A stretch of DNA of 64,000 nucleotides from the NCBI RefSeq assembly GCF_027943255.1, contig NC_072897.1:61280406-61344405 (forward strand), written 5' to 3'. This document shows, piece by piece, positions 56,216 to 64,000 of the stretch. The notes beneath the pieces were generated by a model. That model did not search any database. It saw only the letters and a list, made by a program, of their open reading frames with translations, and was not told the origin of the DNA. This stretch comes from Anastrepha obliqua. Taxonomy: Eukaryota; Arthropoda; Insecta; Diptera; Tephritidae. Position 1 is the stretch's first letter. Each line of letters opens with the position of its first letter. Made by a program: the position numbers and the translations under genes.

Positions 56216-57465
56216 TCTTATATATAAAATAAAGTCAACTTTTTGTGTGTGTTCGCTAACCGGCCGTGTCTTTGCACCGAATTAAACCAAACTTACACAC
56301 ATTGTTAAGTAGGTATTGAAGATGGTTTACGTATAGTTTGGATGTCTATTGGTGGATAGGGCTCGAGATATAGGTCAAAACGTGGACCCGGGTAACCTTC
56401 GGATGTGTATGTAAAATATGGGTATCAAATGGAAGCTGTTGGTGAATGCTTTAGTTCAGAGTATTTCCATCCGCTCCGTGACTAGGGTCTCGAGATAGAG
56501 ACCAAATCGTGGACCCTAGAATGTGTTTGTACAATATGGATATCAAATGAAAGCTGTTGATAAGTGCTTTAATACGGGGTAATTTTCATACCTATTGATG
56601 ACTAGGGTCTCGAGATATAGGTCAAAACGTGGACCCGGGTAACCTTCGGACGTGTATGTACAATATGGGTATCAAATGGAAGCTGTTGGTGAATGCTTTA
56701 GTTCAGAGTATTTTTCATGCCGCTCCGTGACTAGGGTCTCGAGATAGAGACGCACACGTGGAGCCTAGAATGTGTTTGTACAATATGGATATCAGATGGA
56801 AGCTGTTGGTGAATGCTTTAGTTCAGAGTATTTTTCATGCCGCTCCGTGACTAGGGTCTCGATATAGAGACCAAAACGTGGAACCTAGAATGTGTTTGTA
56901 CAATATGGATATCAAATGGAAGCTGTTGGTGAATGCTTTAGTACAGAGTATTTTTCATGCCGCTCCGTGGCTAGGGTCTCGAGATATAGGTCAAAACGTG
57001 GACCCGGGTAACCTTTGGTTGTGTATGTACAATGTGGGCATCAAATGAAAGCTGTCGATAAGTGCTTTAATTGGCAAATTCAAGAATGAAGACGTTCTAA
57101 TACCGAGAATTCCAATGATTCCACCTGAATTGCCATTTGAATTCAAGCGTTTGCAACTGCACATTCGTTTAGCATTTGCAATAACTATCAATAAATCACA
57201 AGGGCAAACTTTAGAAATATGCGGGATGAATTTAGAAGAACCAGTATTCACCCATGGTCAACAATACGTTGGCTGTTTACGTGTTGGGAAGCCAACAACA
57301 TTATATATTTACTCAAAAACAAATAGAAAAACAAAAAATATTGTTTATGCCAAAGCGCTTGAATAAAGAATAAAGAAATAAATAATATGAAAACCATATC
57401 TTTTCTGTTCTAAACCATATCTATTCTATTTTAGTGTGCCCAGCGAAGCGGGCGGGGTTTGCTAG
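56216..57465 (+). mobile_element. Helitron A5, joined head-to-tail to A4
   Basis: Begins TCTTATATATAAAATAAAGT at 56216 and ends with the hairpin and GGGGTTTGCTAG at 57465, followed by host T. The minisatellite runs 56290-57070. Contains the longest helicase tail of the A family. A4 and A5 share one insertion site (A at 53985, T at 57466). Confidence 0.88.
57073..57366 (+). pseudogene. Helitron helicase C-terminal fragment
   Basis: GKFKNEDVLIPRIPMIPPEL, then LAFAITINKSQGQTLEICGM and HGQQYVGCLRVGKPTTLYIY (motifs V-VI of PIF1-like helicases), stop at 57364-57366. The same tail, shorter, explains the conserved AT-rich 3' region of A1-A3. Abruptly joined upstream to minisatellite. Confidence 0.85.
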
Positions 57466-58151
57466 TTTTCTATATTCTTAAGGTTCCTAAGGTTACAAGT
57501 TTCTGTCAATTCCTAAAAATCTATCCTGTAGTCCATAATAACAGTATCGTAAAGCTAGAGACCACGCTTGAGGCAAAATGTAGCGATACGTTTCAAGCAC
57601 TCGAGAACTGCAATGACACTTTCGTAGCTAAAGTGTGCAAACTGGCTCACTCAGATTGCTTGGGTCAGATGCTAAATAATAACACAGCTAATTGTTCATC
57701 AGAATCGGCATATCACATACCATCAGTTACAAAAAATAGAAGAGGGCATCATTATTCTTAACAACGTGCAACCAACGACAATATTTGATCAACGAAATTT
57801 GGAAATAAGGGGAACGTATCTGCTTCTTTTTCGTGACTCTATCACCATAAATGATACAACTTACGTGACAAAAAGGGAACCGACTTCTATCCAACCACAT
57901 CCTCCAAAAACCGTATCCATTAATTACTTGGAACACCATACGAGTTTGTCCCTACCATATTTGCGCCAAATTTATATCGACAACATCTCTCGCATTCACG
58001 AATTGAAGGAGGGTATATCTGTCCATCGTAATTTGTTGTGGACGATTTTTTCTTTTCCTCCATTATTATTGATCGCAATAGCAATTTTTTTCATCCACCG
58101 CAGAAACAAATTAGCAAGTAATAAAGTAAAAACTCAGAGGGCAGTAGAGGA

Positions 58152-58462
58152 AGTTAGCGCATTGCACACTTGCAAAGCTAAAACAGAGGTTTGATGATTC
58201 CCTTGAATCACTCCCACGTTACTGGCTCTTTGTAATTAGATCGTACAGCTTACTCCCACGCCTGCTTGGCTTTTGGATTTTGTAAATAAACTTCACAGCG
58301 GTCAAGCTGATCGTCAATTAACGTACGTGCCTTTGGGCAGCTTGAGGAATGCAACTCATCGTTGAATAGCTACACCGCAAGTAGGGATTTAGGGTAGATT
58401 GTAAGAACATAGTTCTTAGTTGAGATTGGATATTAATAAAGAACAGTCGAAAATAGAAAAGT
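58152..58462 (+). repeat. Gypsy D 3' LTR
   Basis: 311 bp, preceded by a purine tract GAGGGCAGTAGAGGA. Lacks about 60 bp between GAGGAATGCA and ACTCATCG compared with the 5' LTR. Followed by TGTA. Confidence 0.9.
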
Positions 58463-59045
58463 TGTACATATATGAATACATTTTACATACATGTAATTAA
58501 ATTGAAAAATGTCTGTAAATTTGTACATATGTAAGTATTCTATGGTTGAAAAGCGTAGGTAAGGGAATTGAAATTAAGTTTGAAATATTTTGCAAACATA
58601 CTTAATTATTATGATACTTAACTATTTTTAGGTAATAAGAACTTAAAGGTTATCTGTTTTAGTTTATTCTTATATTAAAAAAATGCAATATTTATGTATT
58701 TATTTATACATTTTCGAGTTCATTACTTTATTATTATTATATAGCATTTGTATATCAATTTTGAATAATTCTATTTGAATATTTTTGATTTTTTTGCATA
58801 TTTGTTTATTGTATGCTGATTGTGCTTATTTTTATTATATGTAGGTGTATACGGGTGAAATAAGGCTACTGGGCAATCGCGCACTGTATACTAACTTCAA
58901 TGGTGGTGTGTAAATTAAAAACTCCCAACCTTTGTTTAAAGAATACCCATTCAATGTTTTTTCCAGTGTGGCATTACTGACGAATGTTATAAAAAATGCA
59001 CAATTTTCAGCGCTCTCACGAGAAAAAGAATTTCGCATCTAGTCA
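58463..59045. other. AT-rich spacer
   Basis: Nothing recognisable; T-rich, no long frame. Confidence 0.5.
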
Positions 59046-61587
59046 TCTATGGGAGCATTCCATGAGAAAGTGGAACTCTGAACTGTTTTACAAATATGCA
59101 TTTTTTATATATTATTGCACGTACATAGTGAGATTATGTTCTCATCTAAAATAATTTATAGAAGTTGTATGTGAGTATGTCTCATTTTTTGTAAATACCG
59201 TTATTTATTGAGAGTAACAACAAGTCGGATTTTTTCATTAGTCTTTACACAACTTTTTGCGAGGTCGCTGCCGCTATTGTTTATCAGATAGAAACTAGAT
59301 TTCTATTCTTAGTTATAGTGTATGGTCCGCTGTATTTAATTGCATACTCATTTTTTTGGTTAAGTGTTTTTTTGATAAGAAATTAATCATAACGGAAAGG
59401 TAAGTTTCGGTGTCCCATACGTGACGCTTAATTCCTTTTTCTACATATTAATAATTGTAAAACAACTCTACTATACAAATTGAATTTTTCTGTTAACAGC
59501 TAACTTTTAGCGGTCTAAAAACTGGTGAAACAATTTTGTTTTAAATCGCTTTGCTTACAATATATTCTTGGTGATAATAAAGTGTCTGTACGTGACGCCG
59601 AAGAATAAGTTATCTGACATCTTCAACTTTTACTGGCGTTTGTAATAAACAAAGCCCTTTTTTGTACTGCAAATCTCAATAACGCAAAAATGAGCGACCA
59701 CAACCATCAACCAGTGCTAGCCGCATGCGAAAATTTCGAAAAAAGCAAAAAGAGAAAGATCCAAACTTTACCGCTTATGAGACTAAAAGATTGCGTGGAG
59801 GTGAGTTAAAAGCAATTTCCCATAAGGAAAGGGATAAGAAGAGATTGCAAAGGGCAAAAAAGCGGGTTGAACTTAGAGAATCAGTAGATTTTCAATAAAG
59901 TACTGTACTGAATCTCCGTACAAGTCGAAACAGACTTTATCTAAAGCTGTTCAAAAGTATCTATAAGCACTGCCTCAATCACCAAGAAAGAAAAAAGCGG
60001 TTGTTACAGAACTAGCGCGTAAAATGAACATTGCTCTAGCAGAAAGCCGAAACATTAGCATATCAGGTGACGATACACGTTATGACGATGTGAAGGCATT
60101 TTACTATCCAGGCGCAAATGATTTCATCGTTGTTTGGGAAAACGGCATTAAGAAGAAGTGTCAAAAGCATTATTTGACTTTGTACCTACGAGAAGCCTTT
60201 TTCATTTTTAAAGAATTTTTTCCTAATATCGAAATTGGATTTTCAAAATTTTGTAGTCTAAGACCGAAAAACGTTTTGCTAGTGAAAGACACACCTTCAG
60301 ACCAGTGCAAATGTTTAACTCATGAAAATTTTATATTCAAATTGAAAGGTTTGAAACAAAATTATTGTAACGACTGGTGGACCATGATTTTATGTGATCC
60401 TTCTTTGGATTCGAAGTGCTGGAAAAATGAATTTGATACTTGTTCTGATGGCAAAAAAATATTAATTTCTATGGATTTAAGTACAATCTGTGTATGGAAG
60501 GAATGGGGAAAAACTCAGAAAATAAACTACGTTTAGTAAACCACGAAACAAGTTCAGGTGAACTTAAAGAAAAATTGATTGATTCTATCCATATTATGAT
60601 GAAGCATGTTAATTTAAAACGAGTTCAAGCCGGTGAATTTCAAAAAGGCCAACGCAATGAAAATGTGCAGTGCAAGTGTTCTTTTATTTACTGCTGCAAG
60701 TTTTTACAAAGGCAATTGCCAAACATATCTTATATGCTCAGATGGAAATTCGAAAGGCAAGGATACAGTTTTTGTTTTCATCAATAAGTTGTTTGACTTG
60801 ATGCATAAAGAAAATGAAGACTTACTTTCAGCGGAAATTATTTGGAGTGACGGCCCTTCATAGGAATTTAAGAACCGTTATATGGTTAAACTAACATCAA
60901 TGTTGAGTGAAAAGTACAAAAGGCCCTTTTCCAAAGGACTTTTCTGATGTAGCTTCTCAATTAGTCACAAAAACCCGTGTGATTTATGTGCCATCCTCTG
61001 AAATTTATAAAAGGATTAAAAGTGCATCGCCGTGGGACAATGCCAAAGCGATAACTGGAGTTTCCAACTTCCATTTGTGGAGTGCAGAAAACATGGCCTT
61101 TCCCAAGACAAAACTGTATTTACCTATTGATTTTTACCTATATTATAGATTTAAGTTGAACTATGTCCCGTACGTGACGCGACTTGTCTGTACATGACAA
61201 ATATAAAAAAATGTTTTTGAATTATAGATATGTGTTTTAAATAATTTTTTTTTTTGCTAGTAGTAAGCTTGATTCTTAGTTATAATTTCCTTCGAAGACA
61301 CTTTTTATGCACCTGTAATATATTCGCTGAAATCTGAATAAAACTATAACGATTTCGAATGTTGGTTGACTTGATGTGTCCCGTACGTGACGTGGGTTGT
61401 TTACATTTTTCTTCAGTATTTCATGACTTTTTTTAAATGTTTCTTCGCACTATTAAAGACTAGTATATAATCTATTAAATTAGAGAAAAAAAAGTATATA
61501 CCTGATAAAACAATTAAGTGCTATATGTAATATAAACCGTAAAATTAGTTGAACTTGTCTGTACGTAACAATGGAATGCACCTATGG
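59046..61587 (+). mobile_element. Candidate DNA transposon of unknown superfamily
   Basis: TATGGGAGCATTCCAT at 59046 and the inverse of ATGGAATGCACCTATG at 61571-61587 agree at 13 of 16 positions and could be terminal repeats. Inside, TGTCCCATACGTGACGC (59411), TGTCTGTACGTGACGC (59583), TGTCCCGTACGTGACGC (61164), TGTCTGTACATGAC (61185), TGTCCCGTACGTGACG (61377) and TGTCTGTACGTAAC (61556) lie on both sides of a decayed coding region, all in the same orientation. No target duplication was recognised. Confidence 0.4.
59690..61143 (+). pseudogene. Decayed protein gene, possible transposase of unknown family
   Basis: Pieces in order: a basic N-terminus (MRKFRKKQKEKDPNFTAYET, 59725), PRKKKAVVTELARKMN near 60000, then 60024-60536 with KKKCQKHYLTLYLREAFFIF, IEIGFSKFCSLRPKNVLLVK and a Cys-rich part (CKCLTHENF). 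After a frame change come VLLFTAASFYKGNCQTYLIC and an SDGPS...EFKNRYMVKL block with a stop at 60861. A deletion follows, then the frame 60907-61197. From memory this resembles a multi-copy insect and cnidarian family without known function; that is unverified. Multiple frameshifts and stops. Confidence 0.5.
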
Positions 61588-62029
61588 TACAGACGTGTTT
61601 CTATAGTAGTGATCCCGTTGTTTTTCATATATACTTATATCAACGCGGCGGGGCCGTTCATTGATTAACTTTCACAGTTGTGTGCTTTCTTTTATATTTT
61701 TATTCACCGTATTTTTCAAACTCTAACCATCTAATAAATTGGCGGGAGAGAATGACCTCCGATTCCGGAGGGAGGTCGCGTAATTACTATGCAGTTCTAC
61801 AGCAACCTTCTCATTCTAACCAAAAATGATTATCGAGCAAATCGCAGGGAACGTTAATGTATAGAGAATTCTCACGGGCTACGAACAGTGTGATTGTCAA
61901 AAATTAAATGAAACCGCGAAGACTTTTTCACCTCGCTCAGCTCGACAGAGGGGAAGTTCTTAACAGAGCTGATTACAGTGAATTCTGTATAAGTACATTG
62001 GCACTGCCCAGTTTTTGACTGCTGAACAG
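61588..62029. other. Non-coding spacer
   Basis: No gene. A small inverted repeat, GACCTCC...GGGAGGTC, lies at 61755-61778. Confidence 0.45.
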
Positions 62030-62340
62030 TTTCAATTGTATAGCACAACAAAAACAAATTCATTGAAAAGCTCGAGCTTATATTTCTATAAACAAAGTAC
62101 TTTCATTTATAAAACGAGTGGCCCATATGCCAATTTTTCTCATCGATGACAAAAATTTACTTCTAAGATTGAAGAAATCAAATCAAAATAGTCAATACTG
62201 GAATATTTCCTACAGAAATGTTTGCCAATATTTGTTGAATCGTGAATTTTTAACATGTCAAATGGTCGCGGCTAGGTATATACATATGTTTACACCCATA
62301 TATGTATGTAAATATGTCTTCTAAATGCTCGACGACCACA
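62030..62340 (+). repeat. Dispersed repeat R, copy 4 (uninterrupted)
   Basis: Best reference copy: contains CAAAAACAAATTCATTGAAA, GGCCCATATGCCAATTTTTC, AATAGTCAATACTGGAATAT and TATGTATGTAAATATGTCTT in the order seen across the interrupted copy at 18.7/19.7 kb. Confidence 0.65.
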
Positions 62341-62394
62341 GCTGATGATCGTCTGGTGCGCGCAAATTTCGTTACCGGATCGCGGTTGACATAA

Positions 62395-64000
62395 AAAAAA
62401 CTAAATTTGTTTTCTTTTTATTTTACTTATAAACTTTATTTATTCTATACTATTTCAATTTAGTTAAGTTTGACAACTATTCCAATGAACGGGAGGAACA
62501 AGACTAACTTTATTATTTTACTTAAGGTAAAATCAAAGCTTACATATGTATGTGTACATATTTGCTTACTCGGTATATTTTACAATTTTGTTTTCTTACT
62601 TGCTAATTACATTGGTTTATAAAAAATTGTTGTGTTACTTATTAATATTGCATTTTCGTGTGGGAACGGAAATTTATTGTAAGCAGACAGTGAAGTTAGT
62701 TAATTTGGGACGGTTGCGATTCTTGGAATTGCGACCGAAAAATAATTTTGATTTATGAATTTAATCGTAATTTCTGTAAACAAATCGGAAATAGGTTTAG
62801 TATTACACTTTTTCTTTAATTATATTTGCAATCAATTCATCTATAGTGTTAGTGCTTGGTTTTATATATATAACTTCTCCCTCCCTTAGATTAGAATTCT
62901 CCTGAATTCTTTTATTTAATTTTATTTTTATCTGTTTATGTTTAGTTAGAATTTAAATAAGTACTACAATTATTATAAAAAAGTTACATCCATATGTTAA
63001 TTTTGTATGATAATCTAACGCTTTAATATTCTTTACATTATTTTTTTGTTGTAATTCAATTTCTTGAAAGGAAAATTTATGTGTAAAATTCTCTATTTGG
63101 ATTTTCGATAATTTGTTTTTCTTTTATATTTTTGATAGTGTTTGAAAAATAATAGTCTTTAATTCTTACTGAACAGTTACTGAAATTTATTAAATAATTT
63201 CCGTTTAACATAACTCTTTCCGAATTACAAGTTTCATTAACACTGACATTCAATGCATTATTAATTATAATTGTGTCTATATCTAGTTGTATAATTTCAA
63301 AATCTTTGTTACTTACTAGTTGACAGTTATTTTTTATTATACAATGAGTGCTTAATTTTAAGTCTTTTAAATGCTTATTTTCTTCAAATCTATATGTTTT
63401 ATTTTCAAACTCGAAGCTTTTTTCTATAATAGCATCTATTTCGTTATTGTGAATATTAGATAGTGGAACAATAGTTCTTAATTTAACAATTATGAAATTT
63501 TTAGGTATTTTTACTCCTAAACTAAGTATGTCCCATTAACAAATGTTGTACCACACTGTATATATTTCAACTTATTATAATCGATATTGTATTTTTTAAT
63601 TTCGTTACTGGTTAGAATACTTGGATGTACCAAATCATGTTTTGCAGAAATTACATTATCTTGCAAATGCTCTATTCTACTCTTTATTAGTTGTATATTA
63701 CTTAATTGCTCTAAATATCTACTTTTATTATTTTCTATTTCTACAAATTTACTTATAGAATTTAGTTCTTCTTGAATTTTTTTCTGTCATTTGTAATTAC
63801 CATTTTTAAATGATTTATAGTTATATTAAAATAGTCATTAATTATAATTTGTTGATTATTGTTGTTAACAATTTCATCAATATTGAACAACTGTTTTTGT
63901 ATGTTTTGTCTGTCTTCGTCGTCCATAGTCCCAAATAACCATTTTTGTATGCTTCCATTAATTAGTCCTCGTCTTTGCCTATTTTGCCTTGGCATTGATT
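62395..64000 (-). mobile_element. Gypsy F, 3' part of an errantivirus-type element, cut by window edge
   Basis: Minus-strand env (62810-63995) followed by about 400 bp without genes that has AATAAA signals and probably includes the 3' LTR. LTR edges were not determined. Confidence 0.6.
62810..63995 (-). pseudogene. env: Gypsy F envelope gene
   Basis: Near 63990 a basic RQRRGLING precedes KWLFGTMDDEDRQN, the conserved cleavage site and fusion segment of F-type envelopes. A frameshift at 63780 (run of T) follows, then ectodomain pieces (NVISAKHDLVHPSILTSNE, IQCGTTFVNGTYLV) with a stop and frame change near 63530. Then a Cys-bearing part and a membrane segment near 62970-63010 containing a TAA. 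The tail ends near 62810. The N-terminus lies beyond the window edge. Probably a secondary lineage distinct from A, B, D and E. Confidence 0.75.

Larger units (their letters stand above)
53480..58194 (+). pseudogene. env: Gypsy D envelope gene, split by Helitrons A4/A5
   Basis: First part 53480-53985: GNVAIYNEFIYLVHTTNL, a basic cleavage-like RRIAR followed by SIDFLGSALKFIAGTPDHED (53750-53820), with stops near 53660 and 53870. The Helitron insertion lies after GATGTCA at 53985. The second part from 57466 continues the ectodomain (KVPKVTSFCQFLK, Cys-rich), has a membrane segment near 58040-58100 (LLWTIFSFPPLLLIAIAIFF) and stops at 58192-58194. Removing the insertions restores a continuous sequence across the junction. 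Several stops remain. Confidence 0.8.
48501..58462 (+). mobile_element. Gypsy D, env-bearing LTR retroelement
   Basis: LTRs 48501-48872 and 58152-58462 (AGTTAGCGC...AAAAGT), flanked by TGTA at 48497-48500 and 58463-58466. The order leader, gag, pol, env, PPT, LTR is complete. The env is split by two Helitrons. The 3' LTR lacks about 60 bp present in the 5' copy but is otherwise nearly identical. Confidence 0.93.

Noticed and set aside
61739..61780. TTGGCGGGAGAGAATGACC after AATAAA, possibly an LTR end with primer site
   Set aside because: No second LTR copy and no retroelement genes next to it in this orientation.

Overview
This window is a dense block of transposable elements from a eukaryotic, almost certainly dipteran, genome. 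No host gene, rRNA, CRISPR array or bacterial operon is visible. The evidence is the mix of element families: env-bearing Gypsy LTR retroelements (errantivirus type), I/LOA/R1-like and 2A-bearing LINEs, Tc1-mariner, DD41D-type mariner, Helitrons and a Harbinger-like element. AT-rich spacers with (TACATA)-like tracts add to it. A fruit fly of the tephritid type is a reasonable guess, but only a guess.

Layout. 1-2870 holds a minus-strand LINE that runs off the left edge and sits in a dispersed repeat. 3472-32860 is one Gypsy provirus (A) bounded by a CGAG target duplication. A second Gypsy (B, 9561-32550, target duplication TACA) lies inside A's 3' LTR. B in turn contains a LINE (C) in gag/pol, a 7.7-kb block of DNA transposons and a Helitron replacing the middle of pol, a 5'-truncated LINE (D) in env, and a Helitron inside its 3' LTR that itself carries a Tc1 element. 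A appears to have landed in the 5' LTR or leader of a decayed older Gypsy (E, ending at 48021). E also carries an almost intact LINE (34059-37968) and two Helitrons. 48501-58462 is Gypsy D (target duplication TGTA). Its env is split by two head-to-tail Helitrons, the first of which contains a Harbinger-like element (54008-55176). 59046-61587 is a candidate DNA transposon that I cannot assign to a superfamily. 62395-64000 is the env end of another minus-strand Gypsy.

Relative ages follow from the nesting: E before A before B before Helitron before Tc1, and D before its Helitrons before the Harbinger-like element. All four Gypsy copies are defective, several by loss of catalytic residues. The least damaged coding units are the env of A, the LINE in E, the Tc1 transposase at 30441-31458 (one homopolymer frameshift) and a compact three-exon Myb/SANT-like gene at 54190-54574.

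The points most worth following up are: the LINE with an N-terminal 2A-like motif and no usable AUG; the Harbinger-like element whose start codon is split by an intron; the unclassified element with repeated TGTCCCGTACGTGACGC-type motifs; tandem leader repeats in Gypsy B and D; a tRNA-Pro-type primer site in A beside tRNA-Lys-type sites in the others; and a tandemly duplicated unit with a tRNA-like Pol III promoter.
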